Of a stretch of DNA of 64,000 bases, positions 33,593 through 42,451 are shown in pieces. How positions within the stretch are numbered: position 1 is the stretch's first letter; every line of letters begins with the position of its first letter. Source of the stretch: Nostoc sp. TCL26-01. Lineage in GTDB: Bacteria > Cyanobacteriota > Cyanobacteriia > Cyanobacteriales > Nostocaceae. Below the pieces are notes generated by a model, which worked only from the letters and a program-made list of their open reading frames with translations, was not told where the DNA came from and did not search any database. The stretch lies in the NCBI RefSeq assembly GCF_013393945.1, contig NZ_CP040297.1, forward strand, positions 6,701,103 to 6,765,102, in the 5' to 3' direction. The position numbers were made by a program, and so were the translations under genes.

Positions 33593-35704
33593 ATGACTTC
33601 CCAAATTAGCTTTTTGATGTGTCCACCTGACCACTATGATGTGGATTATGTGATTAATCCCTGGATGGAAGGGAATATCCACAAATCCTCACGCGATCGC
33701 GCTGTGGAACAGTGGCAAGGATTATACCAAATACTCAAAGAACACGCGATCGTCAATTTGGTCACACCGGAAAAGGGTTGGCCTGATATGGTGTTTACTG
33801 CCAACGCTGGCTTAGTCTTAGGTGATAACGTCGTCCTCAGTCGCTTTTTACACAAGGAACGCCAAGGAGAAGAACCTTACTTTAAACAATGGTTTGAAGG
33901 CAATGGTTACACAGTATATGAATTGCCGAAAGACTTACCCTTTGAAGGTGCAGGGGATGCACTTTTAGATCGAGAAGGGCGTTGGTTATGGGCAGGTTAT
34001 GGTTTTCGTTCGGAGTTAGATTCTCATCCTTATCTGGCTAAATGGCTAGATATTGAAGTGTTATCCCTGCGTTTAATCGATGAGCGTTTCTATCATTTAG
34101 ATACCTGTTTTTGTCCTCTAGCTAACGGCTATTTACTATACTATCCCGGTGCTTTTGATTCCTATTCCAACCGCTTAATAGAAATGCGAGTCGCCGCCGA
34201 AAAACGCATCGCTATTGCCGAAGCAGATGCTGTGAATTTTGCTTGTAATGCGGTGAATGTGGAAAGCATTGTGATTATGAATAAAGCCAGCAATGCTTTA
34301 AAGGAACGTTTAACTGATGTTGGTTTCCGAGTTTTAGAAACACCCTTAACAGAATTTCTCAAAGCAGGTGGTGCAGCTAAATGTCTCACCTTGCGCGTGA
34401 CAGAACCAGTCAGAGCAGAAGTTCACGCCAACGTATCAGTCGAAAGCCGTATCCTCCGCATTGAAGGGCATTTACTCGACTCTGGTTTAATTAACCGCGC
34501 CTTAGACTTGATTGTGGATACTGGCGGTAGTTTCCAAGTCTTGAATTTTAACTTGGGAGAACAACGACAAAGTACCTCGGCGGCGGAGGTGAAAGTTTCT
34601 GCACCTTCTCACGCAGTTATGGAGGAAATCATTTCCCAGTTGATTGACTTGGGTGCAGTCGATTTGCCTCAAGACGAGCGAGATGTCAAACTGGAACCTG
34701 TACTGCAAAATGGCGTAGCTCCTGATGATTTCTATGTCAGCACCATTTATCCTACAGAAGTGCGGATTAATGGCCAGTGGGTGAAAGTAGAAAATCAACG
34801 CATGGATGGGGCGATCGCTATTAGCCAAACCCCCAATGGTCTACTGGCAAGGTGTAAAATCTTACGTGACCTAGAAGTAGGTGAACAGGTAGTCGTAGAC
34901 GTGCAAGGTATCCGCACCGTCCGGAAAACCGAATCACGGGAACAACGCAACGCTCAAGAATTCAGCTTCATGTCGGCGGGAGTCTCCAGTGAACGCCGGG
35001 TGGAAATCGTCGTCGAACAAGTCGCCTGGGAATTACGCAAAATTCGGGATGCTGGCGGTAAAGTCGTAGTCACAGCCGGGCCTGTGGTCATTCATACTGG
35101 TGGTGGCGAACATTTGTCCCGCTTAATTCGGGAAGGTTACGTTCAAGCTTTGCTGGGAGGAAATGCGATCGCTGTCCACGATATCGAACAAAATACCATG
35201 GGTACATCCCTTGGTGTCGATATGAAACGGGGTGTAGCTGTGCGTGGTGGCCATCGCCATCACCTCAAGGTAATTAATACCATCCGTCGTTATGGCAGTA
35301 TCGCCAAAGCCGTAGAAGCAGGGATGATTCACAGTGGTGTGATGTATGAGTGTGTCCGCAACCAAGTACCCTTCGTCCTGGCTGGTTCCATCCGCGATGA
35401 TGGCCCCTTACCCGATACCCAAATGGACTTAATCAAAGCCCAGCAAGAGTATGCCAAACTCCTAGAAGGGGCAGAGATGATTTTGATGCTGTCATCCATG
35501 CTACACTCCATCGGCGTAGGAAATATGACCCCGGCTGGTGTGAAAATGGTCTGTGTAGATATTAACCCAGCCGTCGTCACTAAATTGAGCGATCGCGGTT
35601 CCGTAGAATCAGTCGGTGTAGTCACAGATGTAGGATTATTCCTCAGCCTGTTAGTACAGCAACTAGATAAGTTAACAAGTCCTTATGTTTCTAAGGTAGG
35701 GTAG
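33593..35704 (+). CDS. agrE: AgrE: arginine dihydrolase / ornithine cyclodeaminase-like
   Basis: 703 residues, matching the bifunctional cyanobacterial enzyme. The N-terminal domain (about 1-275) is an amidinotransferase-fold guanidine hydrolase (MCPPDHYDVDYVINPWM, VFTANAGLVLGD, FEGAGDALLD) with nucleophile C264 in GGAAKCLTLRV; it converts arginine to ornithine, CO2 and two ammonia. The C-terminal part (about 280-700) is the LOR/SDH-type region (GPVVIHTGGGEHLSRLIREG, MLSSMLHSIGVGNM), reported to turn ornithine into proline. In heterocystous cyanobacteria it drives catabolism of arginine from cyanophycin. Full length for the family. Confidence 0.93.
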   Translation: MTSQISFLMCPPDHYDVDYVINPWMEGNIHKSSRDRAVEQWQGLYQILKEHAIVNLVTPEKGWPDMVFTANAGLVLGDNVVLSRFLHKERQGEEPYFKQWFEGNGYTVYELPKDLPFEGAGDALLDREGRWLWAGYGFRSELDSHPYLAKWLDIEVLSLRLIDERFYHLDTCFCPLANGYLLYYPGAFDSYSNRLIEMRVAAEKRIAIAEADAVNFACNAVNVESIVIMNKASNALKERLTDVGFRVLETPLTEFLKAGGAAKCLTLRVTEPVRAEVHANVSVESRILRIEGHLLDSGLINRALDLIVDTGGSFQVLNFNLGEQRQSTSAAEVKVSAPSHAVMEEIISQLIDLGAVDLPQDERDVKLEPVLQNGVAPDDFYVSTIYPTEVRINGQWVKVENQRMDGAIAISQTPNGLLARCKILRDLEVGEQVVVDVQGIRTVRKTESREQRNAQEFSFMSAGVSSERRVEIVVEQVAWELRKIRDAGGKVVVTAGPVVIHTGGGEHLSRLIREGYVQALLGGNAIAVHDIEQNTMGTSLGVDMKRGVAVRGGHRHHLKVINTIRRYGSIAKAVEAGMIHSGVMYECVRNQVPFVLAGSIRDDGPLPDTQMDLIKAQQEYAKLLEGAEMILMLSSMLHSIGVGNMTPAGVKMVCVDINPAVVTKLSDRGSVESVGVVTDVGLFLSLLVQQLDKLTSPYVSKVG

Positions 35705-35724
35705 TAAAAAAGCTAGGGGAGAAA

Positions 35725-36309
35725 ATGAGGATGAAGGGACAAGTGGACAAGCAGACAAGGGGACAAGGGGACAAGGGGACGAAATTTTTCCCTCTCCCCC
35801 TCTCCCCCTCTCCCCCTCTCCCTCTGTCATCAAAAATTAATTGGGCTAGCTTTATTGCCGATTTCCTCCTTGTCGGTATGGTATTTGGCCCTCCCATCGC
35901 CCCTTTTCTCGCTGCCTCTGGTGTATGGTTACTGGGAAGTATTGCGGACATTATTTATTTCCTGGGTGATCATGTGTGTCCCCAACCAAGCATGGGCTTA
36001 GATTTAGCACCACCATTTCTCATGGCTGTATGTATGCGTTGTTATGGGACAGTCACAGGTTTACTCATTACCCGCTTACTATATGCTGTAACTAGTGGTA
36101 GAGGTTTTTATTGGCTCAGTCAATACGGCTGGAGTGGTGCAGCCTTAGCCAGCGTCTTGATGATGGCTTATCCCCTAGAACTAGCAGCACAAATCTTTGG
36201 CTTGTGGAGTTTCAACAACTATCTAGTTACACCCTTCGGCTTAATCACAGGTTTAGCCTGGGGTTTATTTGCCATGCCAATTTTACATGAAAGGAAAATC
36301 TCAGGATAA
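35725..36309 (+). CDS. DUF2085-like membrane protein with repeat-coded N-terminus
   Basis: 194 residues. The conserved part starts near residue 33 (INWASFIADFLLVGMVFGPPIAP) and has four or five membrane segments and two cysteine motifs (DHVCPQPSM and AVCMRCYG), a pattern like DUF2085. The first 30 residues (Lys/Gly-rich, then PLPLSPSPPLPL) are translated from heptameric DNA repeats (GGACAAG and CCCTCTC, 35738-35826), so the original start was probably replaced. No ATG remains between the repeats and the conserved part. Function unknown. Confidence 0.6.
   Translation: MRMKGQVDKQTRGQGDKGTKFFPLPLSPSPPLPLSSKINWASFIADFLLVGMVFGPPIAPFLAASGVWLLGSIADIIYFLGDHVCPQPSMGLDLAPPFLMAVCMRCYGTVTGLLITRLLYAVTSGRGFYWLSQYGWSGAALASVLMMAYPLELAAQIFGLWSFNNYLVTPFGLITGLAWGLFAMPILHERKISG
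35735..35828. repeat. STRR arrays inside a coding start
   Basis: GGACAAG-type heptamers followed by CCCTCTCC-type repeats, on the sense strand of the DUF2085-like gene, replacing its 5' end. Confidence 0.75.
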
Positions 36310-36441
36310 CTCAGAAGCGATCGCTCTTTGGTTTTTGGAAAGATTGATCACTTTATCTAGTGAAACAATATAAAGACTTACTTCCTCACTTCAAACATCG
36401 CTATACACTAAAGTTATAGTAAATTAATAAATTTTATATTT

Positions 36442-37245
36442 ATGAAGTATCCCTTTCCGGGGATGAATCCCTATTTAGAAAACCCTGATTTATGGTCAGA
36501 GGTACACCATCGATTAATTACAGCGATCGCTATTGCGATATCTCCTCCTTTGCGTCCTAAATATCGAGTAGCCATTGAAAAACGTACCTATACAATCAAT
36601 ACTGAAGATGCCATCTTAATCGGTATTCCTGATTTAGCGATTTTATCAGCAAAACAAAAGGAACAACAATCCAATAGTAATAAAGCCGCAATAGCCACTT
36701 TACCCACTGACACAGAAAATAAATCTATTACTGTAACATTACCATTACCTTTAGAAATCAAAGAAGGATATTTAGAAATTAGAGAAATTTCTAGTGGTAA
36801 AGTAATAACAGTAGTTGAAGTGCTTTCTCCCACCAATAAACGCACGAAAGCAGGAAGAAAATCTTATTTAGAAAAAAGAGAAAAAATATTACAAAGTGAT
36901 ACTAATTTAGTAGAAATTGACTTAATTAGAAATGGCGATAAAATGCCAATTATCACAAATATTCCTGACACAGACTACCGGATTTTAGTTGTCAAGTCTG
37001 ATTGCTTACCCTCGGCTCAATTATTCGCTTTTACCGTGAGAGAAGCTATCCCTAATTTTACTATTCCTTTAGAACACCAAGAACAGGAAATAAAATTAAA
37101 TTTACAAAATCTATTATTAGAGATATATGAGCAAGCCGGATTTGATTTGACCTTGGATTACAATCAACCTCCTGTACCAGAGTTGGTGGCAAAAGATAGA
37201 GAATGGATGGATAGATTATTGAAAGAACAAGGAATAAGAGAGTGA
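36442..37245 (+). CDS. DUF4058-family protein
   Basis: 267 residues. MKYPFPGMNPYLENPDLWSEVHHRLI at the start and VVEVLSPTNKRTKAGRKSYLEKREKIL in the middle are the family hallmarks of DUF4058, common in multiple copies in cyanobacteria. VEVLSP-x-NK-x14-K... resembles the E-x-K arrangement of restriction-endonuclease-like folds (compare Uma2), but catalysis is unproven. Followed after 22 bases by the AlkA-like gene on the same strand. Confidence 0.85.
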   Translation: MKYPFPGMNPYLENPDLWSEVHHRLITAIAIAISPPLRPKYRVAIEKRTYTINTEDAILIGIPDLAILSAKQKEQQSNSNKAAIATLPTDTENKSITVTLPLPLEIKEGYLEIREISSGKVITVVEVLSPTNKRTKAGRKSYLEKREKILQSDTNLVEIDLIRNGDKMPIITNIPDTDYRILVVKSDCLPSAQLFAFTVREAIPNFTIPLEHQEQEIKLNLQNLLLEIYEQAGFDLTLDYNQPPVPELVAKDREWMDRLLKEQGIRE

Positions 37246-37267
37246 ACTATTCATAAAGTTTAAAAAT

Positions 37268-37906
37268 ATGCCAAGCCATGCTCAAACACCACTAAACCTT
37301 GATGACGCTTTCATTGCCCTAGCCAACCTCGATAGCGATTTGGCACGCATTTTAGAAACCTTTGGCACTCCTCCTCTGTGGAAAAGAGAACCAGGTTTTC
37401 CCACACTGATACAAATAATTCTCGAACAACAAGTTTCCTTAGCATCGGCAAAGGCTGTATTTAATCGATTATCTGAAATCGTTGTCCCACTAGTTCCAGA
37501 AAACTTTCTCACCTTTAATGATACGCAATTAAAAACAATCGGATTTAGTCGGCAAAAAAGTTTATATTGTCGAGGACTAGCAGAGGCAATTGTTAACGGT
37601 GATTTGGATTTAAACCAGTTGCTGACAATGGAAGAACCTGCGATTAGAACCCAGCTAAAACGTCTTAAAGGCATCGGTGATTGGACAGTTGATATCTATC
37701 TTTTAATGGCACTACAACACCCTGATGCCTTTCCTAAAGGCGATTTAGGACTAGCGATCGCCACACAACAAATCAAAGGTTTAGCCACACGTCCCACACC
37801 GAAAGAACTAGAAGCGATCGCCCAAAACTGGCAACCGTGGCGAGGAGTAGCCACCAGGATTCTTTGGCACTACTATTTAGCAACTTCCAGAACGAGAAAT
37901 GCTTAA
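37268..37906 (+). CDS. DNA-3-methyladenine glycosylase II (AlkA-like)
   Basis: 212 residues of the HhH-GPD family. IQIILEQQVSLASAKAVFNRL is the conserved helix, LKGIGDWTVDIYLL the helix-hairpin-helix that binds DNA backbone, and the catalytic Asp is in FPKGDLGLAIA. It removes alkylated bases to start base excision repair. Lacks the N-terminal AlkA domain of E. coli, as usual for short cyanobacterial members. It may be co-transcribed with the DUF4058 gene. Confidence 0.88.
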   Translation: MPSHAQTPLNLDDAFIALANLDSDLARILETFGTPPLWKREPGFPTLIQIILEQQVSLASAKAVFNRLSEIVVPLVPENFLTFNDTQLKTIGFSRQKSLYCRGLAEAIVNGDLDLNQLLTMEEPAIRTQLKRLKGIGDWTVDIYLLMALQHPDAFPKGDLGLAIATQQIKGLATRPTPKELEAIAQNWQPWRGVATRILWHYYLATSRTRNA

Positions 37907-38072
37907 TAACTTGGATATTTATTTATACGAGCGATCGCACTTATTGGTATTGGTGTCTCCTCAATATATATACGTACTGACAATGTAATATCTATCGCTT
38001 ATGATAATTATTTCCAGAACTAGTTATTAACTAGCGTAAATATCTTCTTCACAACATATAACTATTGAGCTT

Positions 38073-38615
38073 ATGAGCAAAACAAGTTGGTTTCCTGTTT
38101 GGCTACCTTATCCAAAGGCTTGGATAATGGCTATGAAGTTAGGGATACCAGCCTACTTTGGTGCAACTGTAATTTTTGCATTTGAATTCTGGCGCTACTC
38201 TTTAGTAGGAAGTATTCTAGCTGTTACGAATCACAATGGTATAATTTTATTTTTTATTGTTTCTGTTGGTGCATTGTTATTAGCTCTTATTTGGTTTTTA
38301 ATTTTAGCAGGAGTATATGCACTTTTACTGAAGTTTTTGTGGTCAAATCCTCCACAATGGCTAAGATTACCAAAATTTAGCTCATTAGTTATTCGAGATT
38401 TTACAATACTTGTGTTTTCAATTTTGCCAATTATTGGGATTTTTGCAATATACATTCTGTTTATTACTGGTTTGAAACAGAGTTTTGATGATTTAAGACA
38501 ACCTAAACTAACTTATGATATTTTTCTATTAAGATTTTGGTGGCTTTGGCTAATTTCTGCTGCTTATTTTTATCAAATATCTATGAAAAAATTTATTCGT
38601 AGTGACAAATATTAA
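38073..38615 (+). CDS. Unknown membrane protein
   Basis: 180 residues with four hydrophobic segments (about 25-50, 58-92, 110-138 and 155-172). No family recognised. The N-terminal SKTSWFPVWLPYPKAWIMAM is Trp/Pro-rich before the first segment. A 15-bp perfect hairpin lies 50 bases after the stop. Confidence 0.55.
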   Translation: MSKTSWFPVWLPYPKAWIMAMKLGIPAYFGATVIFAFEFWRYSLVGSILAVTNHNGIILFFIVSVGALLLALIWFLILAGVYALLLKFLWSNPPQWLRLPKFSSLVIRDFTILVFSILPIIGIFAIYILFITGLKQSFDDLRQPKLTYDIFLLRFWWLWLISAAYFYQISMKKFIRSDKY

Positions 38616-38665
38616 ACTGTTTATAAAACAATCCGGTTCAGTTAAGGCTAAACATCAAATCTGAT

Positions 38666-38700
38666 GTAGGGACTGTCTTGAAAGTCAAGACAGTCCCTAC
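38666..38700. repeat. Perfect 15-bp hairpin
   Basis: GTAGGGACTGTCTTG, 5-base loop, CAAGACAGTCCCTAC. No T run follows, so a factor-independent terminator is doubtful; GTAGGG palindromes of this type are dispersed in Nostoc genomes. Confidence 0.65.
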
Positions 38701-38797
38701 TTCCTGTGTGCGATCGCTTCTAGCAATCATTTGAGTCATAAGATAAGGTTGATGCTAACGCCATGTTAGATTATTCTTACACTGTAAGCAAAAAGCT

Positions 38798-39028
38798 ATG
38801 CTGTCGATTGAGCAACTAACAGAAGAAATCTTATCTTTGCCTAGTGCATTGAGAGCGCTTTTGGCAGAAAAAATTATCGAAAGTCTTGAATCCGACACAG
38901 ATCCAACCATTCAAGCTGCTTGGATTAATGAAGCGCATCGACGGCGAGATGAGATTAGAAATGCTTCTGTGCAAGCCATACCAGGAGATGAAGCTTTAGT
39001 TCAGGTGAGGCGACTACTTGAGCAATAA
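38798..39028 (+). CDS. Addiction-module antitoxin-like protein
   Basis: 76 residues. MLSIEQLTEEILSLPSALRALLAEKII and IQAAWINEAHRRRDEIRNASVQAIPGDEAL match the small addiction-module component family paired with ParE/RelE toxins. Two predicted helices would bind and neutralise the toxin. The stop codon TAA (39026-39028) overlaps the toxin frame. Confidence 0.8.
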   Translation: MLSIEQLTEEILSLPSALRALLAEKIIESLESDTDPTIQAAWINEAHRRRDEIRNASVQAIPGDEALVQVRRLLEQ

Positions 39029-39318
39029 AGTATGTATTTCACCCTGAAGCACTGACAGAATATGCAGAGGCTGTCCAGTATTATGCACAACAACGGCATG
39101 AGCTAGCACAAGCATTTATTAATGCTGTTGAGGATGCAGTCTATCAGATTAGAGAATCTCCTTATCGTTGGAGTTTATTTGATGAAGACATCCGGCGATG
39201 TCTGACACGTAAATTTCCGTATGGCATTCTTTACACAATTGAGCAAGATTACATTCTGATTCTGGCAGTTATGCACTGTAGCCGAGAACCGGGATATTGG
39301 AAAAGTTGCAGAGATTAG
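39025..39318 (+). pseudogene. ParE/RelE-type toxin without a canonical start
   Basis: A 97-codon frame open from 39025 with the family pattern KYVFHPEALTEYAEAVQYYA, ESPYRW, RCLTRKFPYGILYTIE and MHCSREPGYW. The expected start, overlapping the antitoxin stop, reads ATA instead of ATG (39025-39027): the junction is ATAA where ATGA would give both a toxin start and an antitoxin stop. An in-frame TGA lies just before, and no ATG, GTG or TTG allows a near full-length protein. Either ATA is used weakly or the toxin is silent. Confidence 0.75.
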
Positions 39319-39664
39319 GTATTAATTTGTTTTAGATATTTATATTAGCGATCGCACTTATTGGTATTCTCAAAGCGATCACTTGTTGCCAACACTGTCA
39401 AATTATACAAATACTTAGTTGTAGTGGATGAAATGCTTAAACTATTATTTAGTAACTAAATTATACCTCATTTTATTATATAAATTACTTTAATGTCACC
39501 TGTGATACTTATAAAGTATGATAATTTCTATACTGTACATAAGTAAAATTAAGCCTAACTAAATTTGCTCTGCTGATGATTTTAGTATTGACAGGTTATA
39601 TTAATTACGAGTAAAACTAAAGAAGTTACGTAAAAGTTACAAGTTTACTATTAGTTTTTACTCT
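39319..39664. other. AT-rich spacer before the OLD-family gene
   Basis: 345 bases with no gene; carries one GCGATCGC octamer and short AT-rich palindromes. Probably the promoter region for the nuclease gene. Confidence 0.5.
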
Positions 39665-42355
39665 ATGTATCTCAAAACAGTTTTTATTCGCTTCTATAAG
39701 TCATTTAACGACGATTTCCTCAGAAAAAATAATAATAGAGTAAAGCATAAACCTTGGGAAGAGATAGGCAATGCTTTTTACCCGTATATTGAAGTTCCTA
39801 TCGATCCAAAAATTACAACAATTGTTGGTGCAAATGAATCTGGCAAATCTCACTTACTAAGTGCTATCGAAAAGGCTATATCTGGAAATAATATTGAACG
39901 GAGTGATTTTTGTCGTTATTCTCATCTTTTTACGGTTAAGCAGAATGAATTAAAATATCCTGATTTTGGTACGGAATGGTCTGGTCTATCTAAGTCTGAA
40001 GAAGTAAGCTTAAGAAAAATCATAGAAATTCCTGAGAATATTATTTTTGATCGATTTTTAGTATTCCGAAAAAATATTCATAATTTAATTGTATATCTGC
40101 CTGAAAAAGGAGACTACAGACCATATAGGATTGGGGATGAACAAGCTAGCAAGTTGCAAAGTTTACTTCCTGAGATACTCAGAATTGAGTCTGATGTTGC
40201 ACTTCCGTCCAGTGTTCCTATTAAAAAATTAGTCCACTTAGATCAAGAGAAATATCTCGATAGCCGAAAATTTGAACTTTTAGATCGGGAACAAAGAAGC
40301 AGAATTGTGGATGCGCTCGATGAATTGAGTGATAACCCAGAACTGGTTACTAAAGTTCGTCTTTTGTGGGGTGAAAATAAGGATGTTGTTGATCCCGATG
40401 CAATTAAGACAATGAAATTAATTATTTCAGCATTGGATGAAGCAGTCTTTAGTTCTAAAGAAAAAGAGAGGAGAGAGAAAGAGTTCAATTTAGCTTATAA
40501 ATTGATTTGCAAAATTGCTCAAGTTGATACCAATGCTTTACTTGATTTAGCTGGAGCAATTAAAAAGGGAATGCAGGGTTATGCAAATGGAATCATTGAG
40601 AAAATTAACCGACAATTATCTATTAATTTAAACTTTCCTAACTATTGGGTTCAAGACAAAAACTTCTGTTTAAAAGTCATGGCAAGAGACTATGACTTAG
40701 TTTTTACAATAACTGATAGAACAGGAACTGAATATTCATTTGAAGAAAGAAGCCAAGGATTACGATACTTTCTAAGTTATTACATTCAGTATCGATCTCA
40801 TGAACCTCATCCAAATAAAACCGAAATTCTTTTAATGGATGAACCAGATGCTTATTTATCTAGTCAAGCACAGCAAGATTTACTTAAAGTATTCGACCTG
40901 TTTGCAAGTCCAGCACCAGGTTCACATTTAACCCATCCTATTCAAGTAGTCTATGTAACTCACTCTCCCTTTTTAATTGATAAGAATCATGCTGAACGCA
41001 TTCGAGTCTTGCGAAAGGGAAATGAGGATGAAGGAACGAGAGTAGTGAAGGATGCTGCTAAAAATCATTATGAACCTCTGAGATCTTCGATTGGTGCTTA
41101 TGTTGGTGAAACAGCTTTCATTGGCAATTGTAATTTAATGGTTGAGGGTATTTCCGACCAAATTATCATTGCAGGAGCTACCATATATCTTCGCGGAAAT
41201 GATATCCCTAACTTAGAAACTTTAGATTTAAATCAAATCACTATTGTTCAATCAGGTTCAGCATCGCATATTCCCTATTTAGTCTATCTTGCTCGTGGAC
41301 GAGATATAGAACAGCCAGCAGTAATTGTCTTACTCGACAGTGATAAAAGTGGTAACGAAGCTAAGAAGCAATTATTAGGTAAAGGTGGTCAACATAGAAG
41401 ACCTGTGCTTAAAGAGCAATTTATACTTCAGCTTACTGATCTAAAAGAAGAATTCTCTTTAGGGACTGATGCTGCAACAGTAAAAATTGAAATAGAAGAT
41501 ATTATTCCGTTGTCTATATGTATACAAGCAACTAAGTTTTACTTGCAAGAATTTCTTCAACTAGATGAAACAGAATTTTCCTTTTTGACAGAAGATTTAG
41601 TTTTAAGTAAAACTACTAACCAAACTATCCTTGACGCTATACAAGCAAGTCTTTTAGAGTTTCCTGACAAAGATTTACAAATTAATAAGGTTGGCTTTGC
41701 TCGAAATGTTATTCGAGTGGTAAATGAGTGGTCACAAAGACAAGATTTAGATAGGCATCAATCTGATGCAATTCAAATTTTTGAAAAAAATTTTAGGATT
41801 TTGTTTAAGAAGTTGAATAGTATGCAGCGTCATGCCCAGCAGAGGTTAACGGACGAAAGACTCTCTCAAAAGATTGAGCGTTTAAAGAAAGACTTTATTG
41901 CACTTCATCCTATTTCTGCAAAGCGTGAAGATGGGGTTATCCTTCTTGATGAGATTGAGGTGATTTTAGATAGCAACATAGACAATAGTGCAATTAAAGA
42001 AATTGAAGCGATTAAGAACGCAATTCAAAACTTACGTCGTGATTATAAGCTTGAAATTGACATGAGTAAAACTATTGATGACTACTCTGGATTTCAGAAG
42101 GGCTTAGAAATAATTAAGTATGCAGGGCTTTTAGCTAGTCAAGAGGAGGCTCCCGATGAGATTCAAGTGGAGAAGTCAGCTATATTAATATCAGAAGAAA
42201 CTTCTGATAAATTACAGGTAGATGAGTTGATTGTAGATGAGCAACTACAAGTCATTAATCAGGAAGTACCTACTACTAGTTTTGAGGGAGAGATTACTAA
42301 AGTAGCTGATAACTTTGCTAATTCTAATCAGAAAAGAAAGTCCCGACGAAGCTGA
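39665..42355 (+). CDS. OLD-family ATPase/TOPRIM nuclease
   Basis: 896 residues. The ABC-type ATPase has Walker A GANESGKS at 55-62, signature ERSQGLRYF at 361-369, Walker B ILLMDEPD at 388-395 and H-loop VTHSP at 431-435. The C-terminal TOPRIM region has E494 in MVEGISDQ and D558/D560 in LLDSDKSG. This order is that of OLD (overcoming lysogenization defect) nucleases, many of which are anti-phage; class 2 members pair with a UvrD-like helicase (Gabija), absent here, so class 1 or a stand-alone variant is more likely. Low-GC, isolated gene next to a toxin-antitoxin pair and the hupL element. Tail to tail with hupL, sharing a terminator. Confidence 0.85.
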   Translation: MYLKTVFIRFYKSFNDDFLRKNNNRVKHKPWEEIGNAFYPYIEVPIDPKITTIVGANESGKSHLLSAIEKAISGNNIERSDFCRYSHLFTVKQNELKYPDFGTEWSGLSKSEEVSLRKIIEIPENIIFDRFLVFRKNIHNLIVYLPEKGDYRPYRIGDEQASKLQSLLPEILRIESDVALPSSVPIKKLVHLDQEKYLDSRKFELLDREQRSRIVDALDELSDNPELVTKVRLLWGENKDVVDPDAIKTMKLIISALDEAVFSSKEKERREKEFNLAYKLICKIAQVDTNALLDLAGAIKKGMQGYANGIIEKINRQLSINLNFPNYWVQDKNFCLKVMARDYDLVFTITDRTGTEYSFEERSQGLRYFLSYYIQYRSHEPHPNKTEILLMDEPDAYLSSQAQQDLLKVFDLFASPAPGSHLTHPIQVVYVTHSPFLIDKNHAERIRVLRKGNEDEGTRVVKDAAKNHYEPLRSSIGAYVGETAFIGNCNLMVEGISDQIIIAGATIYLRGNDIPNLETLDLNQITIVQSGSASHIPYLVYLARGRDIEQPAVIVLLDSDKSGNEAKKQLLGKGGQHRRPVLKEQFILQLTDLKEEFSLGTDAATVKIEIEDIIPLSICIQATKFYLQEFLQLDETEFSFLTEDLVLSKTTNQTILDAIQASLLEFPDKDLQINKVGFARNVIRVVNEWSQRQDLDRHQSDAIQIFEKNFRILFKKLNSMQRHAQQRLTDERLSQKIERLKKDFIALHPISAKREDGVILLDEIEVILDSNIDNSAIKEIEAIKNAIQNLRRDYKLEIDMSKTIDDYSGFQKGLEIIKYAGLLASQEEAPDEIQVEKSAILISEETSDKLQVDELIVDEQLQVINQEVPTTSFEGEITKVADNFANSNQKRKSRRS

Positions 42356-42401
42356 ATACTAAGCGACAAACTACTAGATTCCTATACTCATCGCTCAAAA
42401 T

Positions 42402-42442
42402 AAAATATCAGTTATCAGCTAACGACTGATAACTGATATTTT
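42402..42442. terminator. Bidirectional terminator between OLD gene and hupL
   Basis: A perfect 17-bp stem (AAAATATCAGTTATCAG, loop of 7, CTGATAACTGATATTTT) with T runs on both strands, sitting 46 bases after the nuclease stop and 9 bases after the hupL stop on the other strand. Serves both convergent transcripts. Confidence 0.8.
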
Positions 42443-42451
42443 TTCACTAAT

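Noticed and set aside
38666..38700. Factor-independent terminator
   Set aside because: The stem is perfect but no T run follows on either side; kept as a repeat only.
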